From: Pseudomonadota bacterium
GTDB taxonomy: Bacteria; Myxococcota_A; UBA796; GCA-2862545
Direction: 5' to 3'
DNA length: 64,000 nt
NCBI GenBank assembly: GCA_023954855.1
Contig: JAGSGY010000025.1
Location: forward strand, 1-64,000
Shown here piece by piece: positions 31,771-40,377 of the stretch. The position numbers and the translations under genes are program-made. How positions within the stretch are numbered: position 1 is the stretch's first letter; each line of letters starts with the position of its first letter. The notes beneath the pieces are model-generated. The model was not told where the DNA came from. It saw nothing but the letters and a program-made list of their open reading frames with translations, and ran no database searches.

Positions 31771-33464
31771 TCGACGTTCGCAGCTATGACGGACTCGGCG
31801 AGCTGTTGCACGATGCCCTGATCATGCACAAGTCGAACACCGCCTTCGTGGAGCTGTCTCGCAAGCGGGAAGCGTCGCGGTGGAGCTACCTCGACGCCCG
31901 CCATGCCGCGCAGAGCCTCACCGGATGGCTCGCGCAGCAAGACATTGGGCCCGGTGACCGCGTCGCCATCATCATGAGCAACCAGCCGCGGTGGCTACTC
32001 GCGGCCATCGCCGTGTTTGCCCGAGGCGCCATTCTCGTTCCGCTCGACTACAAGCTCCAGCCCTACGAGCACGACGCTCTCCTCGCGCACAGCGGGGCAA
32101 AGTTGGTGGTGGCCGAGTTCCCGTTCTGGCGCAAGATCAGCGCAGACACGCCAGCGCTCGTCTCTGAGGCCCCGAGAAAGACTGTGCTTCCAGACCACGC
32201 CGTCCGCTACGCATCGGCACTGGAGTACGAACCCTACGCGCAAGCTCCCATCCCGCGCGCAAAGGACGACGTCGCCACCATCGTCTACAGCTCGGGCACC
32301 GGTGGAGCCCCCAAGGGGTGCATGCTGACCCACGGCGCCTACACGGCCCAGCTCGGCGCACTGCTCGATCAGTACCCGATGGAGCCCGACGAGGCCTTCT
32401 TCTCGATCCTGCCCACGAACCACGCCATCGACTTCCTCAGCGGCTTCGTCGGTCCCCTCGCCTGCGGCGCACGCATCGTGCATCAGCGCGCCCTGCGGCC
32501 CGAGTTCCTTCTGTGGAGCATGAAGCGTGAGCAGATCACCCACATGGCCATCGTGCCGCTCATTCTCGAGGCCTTCGAGCGGTCGTTGCGCGAGAAGCTC
32601 GACGCGCTGCCCACCTGGAAGCGACGGGCCGTGGACGCACTCGCGTCGGTGAACTCGGCACTCACTGAGACCAAGCCTCGCAACGAGGTGTCCCGGCGCT
32701 TGCTCGCTCCGATTCACGCAGGTTTCGGGGGGCGGCTGAAGATGCTGTTCTGCGGCGGCGCATTCGTAGACCGCGACCGGGCCGAGTTCTTCTACCGGCT
32801 GGGACTCCCCGTGGTCATTGGCTACGGCCTCACCGAAGCCTGCACCGTGGTCACGCTCCAGGACCTGGCCCCCTTCCGCGCCGACGGCGTCGGCCGAACC
32901 GTCGCAGGGACAACCGTGCGCATCGTCGACGCAGGCGAAGACGGCATCGGCGAAGTGCAGGTCACAGGGCCCACCTTGATGGCTGGCTACCTCGATGATC
33001 CCGAGCAGACGGCCGCGGCCTTCGATGGCGAGTGGCTCCGCACCGGCGACCTCGGCTGGCTCGATGCCTCTGGACACCTGCACTTGGTGGGTCGACGCAA
33101 GAACATGATTGTCACCGGAGGCGGTAAGAACGTCTACCCCGAGGACATCGAGGCGGCCTTCGCGCTGGTTCCTTGCGACGAGATGGTCATCTTCGCGGCC
33201 AACTACCTGTGGGATGTGCGCGAGATGGTGGGCGAGCAGCTCGTCGCTGTGGTCCGCTCAGAAGACCAGGACTGGCGCTCCTCGATCGCACGCGCAAACC
33301 GCAAGCTCCCCGAACACAAGCGCATCGACGCCGTCCTCGTCTGGGGCGAAGAGTTTCCGCGCACCGCATCCATGAAGGTGAAGCGCCCGGTGCTCGCCGA
33401 GCAGATCCGCGCCGCCGTGGGTCGCGACGCCCTCGAAGCCCTCACCGCGAAGGAGGTCGCATGA
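31767..33464 (+). CDS. Acyl-activating AMP-forming ligase (acyl-CoA/acyl-ACP synthetase)
   Basis: 565 residues. ANL-superfamily motifs: P-loop VYSSGTGGAPKGCM near residue 175, GYGLTEACTV, WLRTGDLGWLD, and VGRRKNMIVTGGGKNVYPEDIE; the C-terminal SMKVKRPVL holds the adenylation Lys. There is no carrier domain of its own, but an ACP lies just upstream. The pocket-lining residues do not allow me to say chain length. It probably activates a free fatty acid for transfer to the ACP of the operon. Confidence 0.9.
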   Translation: MIDVRSYDGLGELLHDALIMHKSNTAFVELSRKREASRWSYLDARHAAQSLTGWLAQQDIGPGDRVAIIMSNQPRWLLAAIAVFARGAILVPLDYKLQPYEHDALLAHSGAKLVVAEFPFWRKISADTPALVSEAPRKTVLPDHAVRYASALEYEPYAQAPIPRAKDDVATIVYSSGTGGAPKGCMLTHGAYTAQLGALLDQYPMEPDEAFFSILPTNHAIDFLSGFVGPLACGARIVHQRALRPEFLLWSMKREQITHMAIVPLILEAFERSLREKLDALPTWKRRAVDALASVNSALTETKPRNEVSRRLLAPIHAGFGGRLKMLFCGGAFVDRDRAEFFYRLGLPVVIGYGLTEACTVVTLQDLAPFRADGVGRTVAGTTVRIVDAGEDGIGEVQVTGPTLMAGYLDDPEQTAAAFDGEWLRTGDLGWLDASGHLHLVGRRKNMIVTGGGKNVYPEDIEAAFALVPCDEMVIFAANYLWDVREMVGEQLVAVVRSEDQDWRSSIARANRKLPEHKRIDAVLVWGEEFPRTASMKVKRPVLAEQIRAAVGRDALEALTAKEVA

Positions 33465-34336
33465 ACGCGACGCTCATCCTGAACCCCGCCGCAGGTGGAG
33501 GACGCGCCGGTGCCCGTGCGGAACAGGCCGCTAAGAAGCTCACCGCGCTGGGCTTCGACATCACGCTTGCCGAGACTCAAGCCCCAGGGCACGCCACCAC
33601 GCTCGCCGAGCAGGCCACCACCGACGTCGTCATCGCCGCGGGTGGCGATGGCACGACCTTCGAGGTCATCAACGGACTCGCGAAGCAGTCCTCACCCCCG
33701 AAGCTCGGCATCCTTCCGCTCGGCACGGGCAACTCCTTCCTCCGAGACTTCGGCATCGCCGACATCGAGGATGCGTACGCCGCACTCGCCAGACAGAGCA
33801 CCCGCCCCGTTGACCTGGTGAAGGTCGAGCACGCCGGCGGCACACTGCACTACATCAACCTGCTCTCTGTCGGCTTCACCGCCGAAGCGGGAGCGGTGAC
33901 CAACGAGCGCTACAAGCCGTTCGGCGCGCTTGGCTACATCTTCGCCACGCTCCAGTGCCTGGTGACGCTGTCGGCACCGGCATTCCCGTTTCGGCTTGAC
34001 GGCGGCGAGGCCGACACGCGTCCCTGCACGCTCCTGTCGTTCTCGAATAGCCAATTCACCGGCGGAACGATGCACATGGCGCCGTCAGCCGACCCTACGG
34101 ACGGCTGGCTGGACCTCGTGCGCATTGGGCCTATGGGCAGGCGACGCTTTCTCGGCGCATTCCCGCTGATCTTCAAGGGCACCCACGTGGAGATGCCGGA
34201 GATTCAAGAACACCGCGCCCGCTCGGTGCAGTTCGACCTCACCGAGCCCGTCGCCTGCATGATCGACGGTGAGGTGCTGTCGCTGACGCTGACGCGCCTC
34301 GATGTGGTGCCTGGCGCGTTGGAGTTGATCGCATGA
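33461..34336 (+). CDS. Lipid kinase, diacylglycerol/sphingosine kinase family (DAGK catalytic)
   Basis: 291 residues. LILNPAAGGGRAG and VIAAGGDGTTFEVINGLA are the conserved DAGK nucleotide-binding segments; GILPLGTGNSFLRDFGI and the C-terminal DGEVL-type motif (CMIDGEVLSLTL) complete the fold. The family phosphorylates a lipid hydroxyl (diacylglycerol, sphingoid base or similar). It would act after a lipid backbone is built and before head-group attachment. ATG 33461 overlaps the ligase stop by 4 bases. Confidence 0.9.
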   Translation: MNATLILNPAAGGGRAGARAEQAAKKLTALGFDITLAETQAPGHATTLAEQATTDVVIAAGGDGTTFEVINGLAKQSSPPKLGILPLGTGNSFLRDFGIADIEDAYAALARQSTRPVDLVKVEHAGGTLHYINLLSVGFTAEAGAVTNERYKPFGALGYIFATLQCLVTLSAPAFPFRLDGGEADTRPCTLLSFSNSQFTGGTMHMAPSADPTDGWLDLVRIGPMGRRRFLGAFPLIFKGTHVEMPEIQEHRARSVQFDLTEPVACMIDGEVLSLTLTRLDVVPGALELIA

Positions 34337-35085
34337 AGCAACCTTCCACCGGTGTCGTCGATCACGTCGTCTCGGCAGGTCTCTGGGGAGTGGGCGTTGC
34401 CTGGATGACCCCGATGATGTTCGCGATGACCACGCTCGGGGCAGCCTTTGGTGCCGATCGCATCGACCGGTTCTCGCGGGTCTACACGCGTGGACAAATC
34501 GCCCTGACCGGCGCGAAGTACACGACCGTCGTCCACCCCGACATCGACCCGGCCAAGCCCTACTTGTTCGCGCAGAACCACGTGAACATGTTCGATCACG
34601 TCGTGCTGTACGACGCGACCCCACACTTCAAGCAAGGCGTGGAGCTCGAGGAGCACTTCAAGATTCCGGTCTATGGCTGGTTCATGCGGTCCCGGGGCAC
34701 CATTCCTGTTCGGCGGGGTCGAGACGGGCAGACGCCCGAGATCCTCGCCAACTTCCGCGCCGAGATGGCCAAAGGGCACAGCATCCTGGCGTTCCCCGAG
34801 GGCACCCGCACACTCGATGGACGCGTGGGCTCGTTCCGACGCGGAATCTTCTACATCGCGCACGAGCTCGGGCTTCCCATCGTGCCCGTCGCCGTGACCG
34901 GCATGTACGAGAAGAAGCGGAAAGGAAGCGTGGTGCTGCGCCCAGGAGGCGAAGTGACCGTGCACTGCGAGAAGCCCATCGAGACCGCCGGCCTCTCCGC
35001 TGACGACGTGCCCGCACTCGCCGAGCAAGTACAGAAAGTCGTCGCCGATCGCGTCGATGCCTACTGGGAGGCCAAGTATGGCTGA
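34333..35085 (+). CDS. 1-acylglycerol-3-phosphate-type O-acyltransferase (PlsC family)
   Basis: 250 residues. The catalytic NHxxxxD motif appears as NHVNMFDHVVL near residue 82, with FPEGTRTLDGRVGSFRRG carrying the acyl-binding and phosphate motif and VPVAVTGMY following. There is a hydrophobic N-terminal segment (MTPMMFAMTTLGAAFG), so it is membrane-bound. It would esterify the second acyl chain using acyl-ACP or acyl-CoA. It overlaps the lipid-kinase stop by 4 bases and the TetR start by 8. Confidence 0.9.
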   Translation: MKQPSTGVVDHVVSAGLWGVGVAWMTPMMFAMTTLGAAFGADRIDRFSRVYTRGQIALTGAKYTTVVHPDIDPAKPYLFAQNHVNMFDHVVLYDATPHFKQGVELEEHFKIPVYGWFMRSRGTIPVRRGRDGQTPEILANFRAEMAKGHSILAFPEGTRTLDGRVGSFRRGIFYIAHELGLPIVPVAVTGMYEKKRKGSVVLRPGGEVTVHCEKPIETAGLSADDVPALAEQVQKVVADRVDAYWEAKYG

Positions 35086-35692
35086 CACCGCACGAGCCGA
35101 ACGCGCGCGCGAAGCCCGAGAACTGCGCCGTGCCCAAATCCTCGCCGTGGCCCTGCAAGTCTTCTCGGAGAAGGGCTACCACGCGGCGTCAATCAGCGAT
35201 GTCGTCAAGGCGGCTGGGGTCGCTCGCGGCACCTTCTACCAGTACTTCGACAGCAAGCACGCCATCTTCCACGAGCTTCTCGACCAGCTCATCGCCGGAC
35301 TGAGCGCGAGCATCGTCGGCGTCGACTTGAGCGAGGGCGCCGCCCCCGTGCGGCAACAGCTCATCGGGACGGTCACGCGCATCGTGGACGCCGTCGACAC
35401 CAATCGCCCCTTCGTGCGAATCGTCCTGCGCGTGGCCGTCGGCCTCGATGCCGAGGTGGACGCCAAGCTGGAAGAGTTCTACGGCAACATCCGCTCGGTG
35501 ATCGCCCTGTCGCTGCGCCGTGGCCAGATGATGGGCCTGATTCGCGAGTGCGACCCCGAGCTCGCCGCAGTCTGCGTTCTCGGAAGCTTTCGCGCCGTCA
35601 TCGAGCAGTACCTGGGCTCGGACGATGAGGTCGACACGCACCGTCTCGCCCTCGGCATTCTCGAGTTCTCCCTCAAGGGCTTGCTGGCCTGA
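35078..35692 (+). CDS. TetR family regulator of the lipid cluster (first of two)
   Basis: 204 residues. HTH: ALQVFSEKGYHAASISDVVKAAGVARGTFYQYFDSKHAIFHELL. The C-terminal ligand domain is helical with hydrophobic, acyl-pocket-like character, but no specific ligand can be read. ATG 35078 overlaps the acyltransferase stop by 8 bases, so its expression rises and falls with arm B, as expected for autoregulation. It is one of two candidates for binding the duplicate 24-bp palindromes. Confidence 0.88.
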   Translation: MADTARAERAREARELRRAQILAVALQVFSEKGYHAASISDVVKAAGVARGTFYQYFDSKHAIFHELLDQLIAGLSASIVGVDLSEGAAPVRQQLIGTVTRIVDAVDTNRPFVRIVLRVAVGLDAEVDAKLEEFYGNIRSVIALSLRRGQMMGLIRECDPELAAVCVLGSFRAVIEQYLGSDDEVDTHRLALGILEFSLKGLLA

Positions 35693-35729
35693 GGCCCGCT
35701 CTCGCACTACCCGCCATCCAGGAGGCATT

Positions 35730-36299
35730 GTGCCCAGAGGACGAACTCCAAAGGCAAGTCGAGAGCGCTGGGCAGGTGCCGCTCTGCGCGCCCTCGCCGA
35801 AGGCGGCGTGAGCGCAGTGAGCGTGGAGCCGCTGGCTCGCAAGCTCGGCGTGACCAAGGGCAGCTTCTACTGGCACTTCACCAACCGTGAGGAGCTCGTC
35901 GAGGCCGGCCTGGCGCTGTGGGAGCAACACGGCACCGACCGCGTCCTCGCAGAGGCCCAGCTCATCGCTGACCCTCTAGACCGCGTGAAGTCTCTCTTCG
36001 AGACCGCCTTTGCCGTTCGCGGCGCGGGAAGCCTTATCGTCCATCTGGCGGCGGATGCCAAGCACCCCCTCGTCGCTCCGATCCTCGAGCGCATCACCGT
36101 GCGCCGCGTGAAGTTCATTGCCGAACAGTTCGAGTCTCTCGGACTGAGCCCGGACGACGCTCATCGACGCGCCGTGCTGTGCTACTCGCTGTACATCGGG
36201 ACGTTCACACTGCATGCCTCGGCCAGCGCCGCCGTTCCGAGCGATGCCGAACGGGCTCGATACATCGAACACCTCGTGCAAACGCTCGTGCCCGGCTGA
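35730..36299 (+). CDS. TetR family regulator of the lipid cluster (second of two)
   Basis: 189 residues. HTH: ALRALAEGGVSAVSVEPLARKLGVTKGSFYWHFTNREELVEAGL. It has no resemblance to the first TetR beyond the fold (KLGVTKGSFYWHF versus AAGVARGTFYQYF). GTG 35730 has GGAGG 4 bases upstream; the 37-base gap to the first TetR has no promoter-like palindrome. Two different TetR proteins on one pathway suggests two signals, or one regulator of the cluster plus one of a remote target. Confidence 0.85.
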   Translation: MPRGRTPKASRERWAGAALRALAEGGVSAVSVEPLARKLGVTKGSFYWHFTNREELVEAGLALWEQHGTDRVLAEAQLIADPLDRVKSLFETAFAVRGAGSLIVHLAADAKHPLVAPILERITVRRVKFIAEQFESLGLSPDDAHRRAVLCYSLYIGTFTLHASASAAVPSDAERARYIEHLVQTLVPG

Positions 36300-36342
36300 A
36301 GCATCGCGCTGTGTGAGTTACCTGGCCGGTCCGGGAGCATCC

Positions 36343-37581
36343 ATGCAGCCTAGCGACGTGATCTACGACTGGAACACCCAGGGCCACGCCATCTCCCCGC
36401 CGATGCGGCGCGCGGAAGTCCACGATGAGACCCTGCGCGACGGCATTCAGTCGCCCTCGGTCTACGATCCGAACATCGACGAGAAGATGCGCATCTTGCG
36501 CTTGCTCGACAAGGTCGGCGTCGACTCCACCAATGTCGGGCTACCCGGCGCCGGACGTCGTGCTGTCGAGGACAGCAAGCGTCTCGTCGAGATGATCCGC
36601 GATGAAGGCCTCGGAATTCGTCCTGGCTGCGCCGCGCGTACCCATCCCAACGACATTCGTCCGATCATCGAGATCGCCGAGCAGACCGGCGTGCCCATCG
36701 AGATCATGGCCTTCCTCGGCTCCTCACCGATTCGCATGTACGCCGAGAAATGGGACGAGGACCGGCTCGAGAAGCTCACCCGCGACGCTGTGCGCATGGG
36801 CGTTGAAGCCGGTATGCCGGTCTCCTTCGTCACCGAAGACACCGTCCGCTCCAAGCCCCAGACCCTCAAGCGCCTCTTCGAAGCGGCTGTGGAAGAAGGC
36901 GCGACGCGACTGGTGTTGTGCGACACCGTCGGCCACAGCACGACCAACGGCGTGTTCAACCTCGTTCACTTCACCCACAACCTGCTGATCGGCATGGGCG
37001 TGCGTGACCAGGTCAAGCTCGATTGGCACGGGCACAACGACCGTGGACACGGCCTCACGAACGCGCTCTACGCCATCGAGGCCGGAATCGACCGCGTGCA
37101 TGGTTGTGTTCTCGGAATCGGCGAGCGAGTCGGCAACACCCCTATCGACCTGTTGCTCGTGAACCTGAAGCTCCTAGGCGCCGAGGAGCGCGAGCTCACC
37201 GACCTCACCGAGCTCGTGAACGAAGTCGCCAAGGCCTGTCGCTGGGACATCCCGGTGAACTACCCAGTGTTCGGCCGCGACGCCTTCCGCACCGGCACTG
37301 GCGTGCACGCAGCTGCGGTCATCAAGGCCGAAGCCAACGGCGACGACTGGCTCGCAGACGCGGTGTACAGCGGCGTTCCCGCCAGCTGGGTCGGGCGCTA
37401 CCAAGAGATCGAAATCGGGCACCAGTCCGGACTGTCGAACATCAAGTACTGGCTCCGCAAGCGCAACATCGCCGATGACGATGCGCGCATCGCCAACGCC
37501 ATCTTCGACTACGCGAAGACGAAGAGCGAGCTGCTCACCGACGAGGAAGTGCTCTCCATCGTCGCGAAGGCGTCGAGCTAG
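36343..37581 (+). CDS. DRE-TIM metallolyase, isopropylmalate/homocitrate-synthase-like
   Basis: 412 residues. The family opening is VHDETLRDGIQSPSVYDP (D-x-TLRDG-x-Q) and the metal His pair is in DWHGHNDRGHGLTNALYAIEAG; the GIGERVGNTPI motif is present. The C-terminal regulatory domain of LeuA is absent; only a short tail follows. Acceptor keto acid unknown, since leucine, citramalate and homocitrate synthases share these motifs. It has its own ATG 36343 with CGGGAG upstream, after the second TetR gene. Confidence 0.75.
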   Translation: MQPSDVIYDWNTQGHAISPPMRRAEVHDETLRDGIQSPSVYDPNIDEKMRILRLLDKVGVDSTNVGLPGAGRRAVEDSKRLVEMIRDEGLGIRPGCAARTHPNDIRPIIEIAEQTGVPIEIMAFLGSSPIRMYAEKWDEDRLEKLTRDAVRMGVEAGMPVSFVTEDTVRSKPQTLKRLFEAAVEEGATRLVLCDTVGHSTTNGVFNLVHFTHNLLIGMGVRDQVKLDWHGHNDRGHGLTNALYAIEAGIDRVHGCVLGIGERVGNTPIDLLLVNLKLLGAEERELTDLTELVNEVAKACRWDIPVNYPVFGRDAFRTGTGVHAAAVIKAEANGDDWLADAVYSGVPASWVGRYQEIEIGHQSGLSNIKYWLRKRNIADDDARIANAIFDYAKTKSELLTDEEVLSIVAKASS

Positions 37582-37937
37582 TCGCCCGCCGGGTCCTTGC
37601 CCTCACCCTTGTGCAGGGCATCGAGAAAGGCCTCGCGGGTCGCCTTCTGGTCCACCTCCTGCTGGTGGCCCACTTCTTCGAGCAGCCAGGCCTGGCGCGC
37701 GTTGTTGTTCTGAACCACGCGGAAGAAGAACAGCAGAGCGAGCAGCCAGGTCACGGCTGGAAGGCCTTCGAAGCCCGGAAGTCCAAGCACGATCAAGCCC
37801 GTTCCTACACCCAGGTTCGCGAGCTGAAGGGTCCAGAAGACGAGTGGGTTTCCCCGTAGGCCATGCGCCCGCATGACCATGTGGTTGATGGCCATGACGG
37901 CGATCACGCCGAGGAGAGCGGTGTCCTTCAGGTCCAA
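37578..37937 (-). CDS. Small membrane protein
   Basis: 119 residues with three hydrophobic segments (LLGVIAVMAINHMVM, VFWTLQLANLGVGTGLIVLGL, VTWLLALLFFFRVV) and a charged C-terminal helix with Glu/Lys/Gln (EEVGHQQEVDQKATREAFLDALHKGEGKDPAGD). Start is TTG at 37937, within the end of panC (10-base overlap), with GGAG 6 bases upstream. No family is recognised. It may be co-transcribed with panC-panB. Its stop lies against the convergent DRE-TIM gene stop. Confidence 0.55.
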   Translation of the reverse strand: MDLKDTALLGVIAVMAINHMVMRAHGLRGNPLVFWTLQLANLGVGTGLIVLGLPGFEGLPAVTWLLALLFFFRVVQNNNARQAWLLEEVGHQQEVDQKATREAFLDALHKGEGKDPAGD

Positions 37938-38773
37938 GAGAGCTCCGGGCCAATGGCCACGTTGTCGATCAAGCGCGTGTTGCCCACCTTCGCAGCAACC
38001 AACGCCCGAGCGGGACGGTCGACGTGCTCTATCGCGGTGAGCGTCTCAGCATCGACCAGCTCCAGATAGTCGAGCACATCGACGTCGAGACTGGCCTGAC
38101 CAATGGCGAGTAGAACCCGCGCTCGCTTCTCGCCTGCAGCTTCGGCCTCTCGCATCGCGAACAGGGCCCTGTGAAGCGTCAGGCCCTTGGCTCGGTCAGC
38201 CGTCGAGAGGTACTTGTTCCGGCTCGACAAGGCCAAACCATCCGCGTCACGGACAAGCGGCCCCGGCACGATCTGAACGGGTATCGCGAGGTCGCGGACC
38301 ATTCGCCGGATCACCATCAGCTGCTGAAAGTCCTTCTCGCCAAAGCAAGCCTCGTCACAACGGACGAGGTTGAGGAGCCGAGCCACGACCGTGGTCACGC
38401 CGTCGAGGTGCCCCGGCCGCGAGGCGCCGCAGAGTCCATCGGTGAGCCTGTCCACGGTCACGGCCGTGCTGAAGCCATCTGGATAGAGCTCCGGCGGCAT
38501 GAACAGAGCATCGACGCCAGCATCGCGACACTTCTTCGAGTCGCCCTCGGGGTCGCGAGGATACCGGTCGAGGTCTTCGTTCGGCCCAAACTGGAGGGGG
38601 TTCACGTAGATCGAGACCACGAGCCGGTCGACCCGTGGCCGCAGCCGCTCCATCAGCGAGACGTGACCCGTGTGCAGAAAGCCCATCGTCGGCACGAAGC
38701 CGATGCGATGCCCTTTCAGGCCCTCAGCCTTGGCCCAGGCCGCCATCTCCTCGGAGGAGTTGAGCAGGTCCAT
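37928..38773 (-). CDS. panC: Pantothenate synthetase PanC
   Basis: ATP-dependent condensation of pantoate and beta-alanine in coenzyme A biosynthesis. Visible signature: GFVPTMGFLHTGHVSLM (ATP-binding HIGH-type motif), VNPLQFGPNEDLDRYPRDPE, FGEKDFQQLMVIRRMV and LALSSRNKYLS with the KMSKS-like segment. 281 residues, normal. ATG 38773 overlaps the panB stop (TGATG), so the two are coupled. Pantothenate supply links this pair to phosphopantetheine for the ACP of the lipid cluster only in a general sense. Confidence 0.96.
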   Translation of the reverse strand: MDLLNSSEEMAAWAKAEGLKGHRIGFVPTMGFLHTGHVSLMERLRPRVDRLVVSIYVNPLQFGPNEDLDRYPRDPEGDSKKCRDAGVDALFMPPELYPDGFSTAVTVDRLTDGLCGASRPGHLDGVTTVVARLLNLVRCDEACFGEKDFQQLMVIRRMVRDLAIPVQIVPGPLVRDADGLALSSRNKYLSTADRAKGLTLHRALFAMREAEAAGEKRARVLLAIGQASLDVDVLDYLELVDAETLTAIEHVDRPARALVAAKVGNTRLIDNVAIGPELSWT

Positions 38774-39606
38774 CAGTAGAGCTTGGCCACTTTTCGCGGC
38801 GTCTTGCGATTGAAGCTGTGGGCCGCATCGGGGAACGCGGAGCTGCGCACTTCGTCGCCGTAGGCCTTCACCGCATCGACAATGGTCTGCTCGAGGCTTG
38901 CGTAGTGCTTGACGAACTTGGGCTTGAAGCTGGTGTTCATGCCGAGCAGGTCAGTCGAGACGAGCACCTGGCCATCGCAGTGTACGCCCGCGCCAATACC
39001 GATGGTGGGGATGTCGAGGCGGTCGGTGATCTCCTGCGCGACATCGGTCGGCAGGCCTTCGAGCACGATGCAGAAGGCACCGGCCTCCTGGACGGCAAGT
39101 GCATCACGGACGACGCGCTCGGCCGCTTCGTCGCTTCGTCCCTGCACCTTGAATCCCCCCATCGCATGGACGGACTGCGGGGTGAGGCCGACGTGCCCGA
39201 CAACCGGAATTCCCGCGTCGACGATGAGCGAGATCGCGGATGCCGTGCGCTCGCCACCCTCGAGCTTCACCGACTGGGCGCCCGATTCCTGCATCGCGCG
39301 GCCGGCATTCTGAAGCGCCTGCTCGGGTGAGATCTGGTAAGTCATGAACGGCATATCGAAGACGAGGTGCGCCTTCTCGAGTCCACGGCTCACACACTTG
39401 GTGTGGTAGATGCACTCGTCGAGGGTGACCGGGAGCGTATCGCTGCGTCCCTGCACCACCATTCCGAGTGAGTCGCCCACCAGCACCATATCGACGCCTG
39501 CCATGTCGACGAGTCGAGCCATGGTGTAGTCGTAGGCGGTGACCATCACAATCTTGTCGTTGCCGGCCTTCAGCTTTCGAAGGTCCAGTACGCTCTTGCG
39601 GCCCAT
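38773..39606 (-). CDS. panB: 3-methyl-2-oxobutanoate hydroxymethyltransferase PanB
   Basis: Transfers a methylene group from 5,10-methylene-tetrahydrofolate to ketoisovalerate, the first committed step of pantothenate synthesis. Motifs: MVTAYDYTMARLVDMAGVDMVLVGDSLGMVVQG, HVGLTPQSVHAMGGFKVQG and GIGAGVHCDGQVLV with DLLG. 277 residues. ATG 39606 has AAGGAAAG upstream and is preferred; the frame continues to 39702. Co-transcribed with panC and probably with the deoxynucleoside kinase 13 bases upstream. Confidence 0.95.
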   Translation of the reverse strand: MGRKSVLDLRKLKAGNDKIVMVTAYDYTMARLVDMAGVDMVLVGDSLGMVVQGRSDTLPVTLDECIYHTKCVSRGLEKAHLVFDMPFMTYQISPEQALQNAGRAMQESGAQSVKLEGGERTASAISLIVDAGIPVVGHVGLTPQSVHAMGGFKVQGRSDEAAERVVRDALAVQEAGAFCIVLEGLPTDVAQEITDRLDIPTIGIGAGVHCDGQVLVSTDLLGMNTSFKPKFVKHYASLEQTIVDAVKAYGDEVRSSAFPDAAHSFNRKTPRKVAKLY

Positions 39607-39619
39607 GCTGTCTTTCCTT

Positions 39620-40303
39620 TCAGCCTCCGGCGCCGAACAACTCGGTCTGACCCTGTCGGTCCAAAGTGGATCCAGTGGGTCCCGGGGGCAAGTCACCTGC
39701 AAGAGCGCGCTCGATCTTCTCGAGAATCGCCTTCTTGCCGGCGGGATCTTCTGCGTAGTCTAGATCCTGGTTGTTGATGCGCAGTAGCGGGCAATCGCTC
39801 CACTCTGCCAGTAGAACCTCGTAACGCGCCCGGAGGTCGTCAAGGTACTCGGGCTCGATTCGATACTCGCCGGGCATGGCCCGTTTCTCGATGCGCTGCA
39901 TGAGTACGTCGGTTGGGGCTTCGAGGTAGATGAGTAGATCGGGCTTGGGTGCCATGCCCCCGAGCACGTCCGCAAACCGGTCATAGAGCCCGAGCTCACG
40001 CTCATCGAGAGTCTTCTCGGCGAAGAGCCTGTCCTTGCGAAACACGTAGTCGGCGATCACCGTGCCGCTGAACAGGTCTTCCTGACGCACCTGGTCCTGC
40101 TGATGCCAGCGCGTGACCAGGTAGAACATCTGCACCGGGAAGGCGAAGCGGTCGGGGTCCTCGTAGTAGGGCTCGAGGAATGGATTGTGGTCCGAGGGCT
40201 CTAGAATCAGGCGCCCGCCCCAGTGATCCCGCAACAGGCGGCAGAGCGTCGTCTTTCCGACTCCAATGAGTCCTTCGACCGCGATGTAGCGACGCACTCG
40301 CAC
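39620..40303 (-). CDS. Deoxynucleoside kinase
   Basis: 227 residues. P-loop VEGLIGVGKTTL, the DRY-like catalytic block (ADYVFRKDRLFAEKTLD) and PDLLIYLEAPTDVLMQRIEKR with the lid Arg residues identify the deoxyguanosine/deoxyadenosine kinase-type dNK family of the salvage pathway; base preference is not readable. The C-terminal GDLPPGPTGSTLDRQGQTELFGAGG tail is unusually long and flexible. GTG at 40303. It precedes panB by 13 bases. Confidence 0.88.
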   Translation of the reverse strand: MRVRRYIAVEGLIGVGKTTLCRLLRDHWGGRLILEPSDHNPFLEPYYEDPDRFAFPVQMFYLVTRWHQQDQVRQEDLFSGTVIADYVFRKDRLFAEKTLDERELGLYDRFADVLGGMAPKPDLLIYLEAPTDVLMQRIEKRAMPGEYRIEPEYLDDLRARYEVLLAEWSDCPLLRINNQDLDYAEDPAGKKAILEKIERALAGDLPPGPTGSTLDRQGQTELFGAGG

Positions 40304-40377
40304 TCCCGAATAGGCCTGCGAAGATCGCTCCCCGCGCGGTCCATGTCAAGGCTCTCGGCCAGGGCTGGCCAGGGAAC

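Noticed and set aside
31995-33083. Minus-strand frame of 362 codons opposite the acyl-activating ligase
   Set aside because: The ligase carries all ANL motifs in the plus strand. The mirror frame is low-complexity and without domain signals. Similar mirror frames at 3239-4099, 19144-20118 and 55371-56498 were dropped for the same reason.
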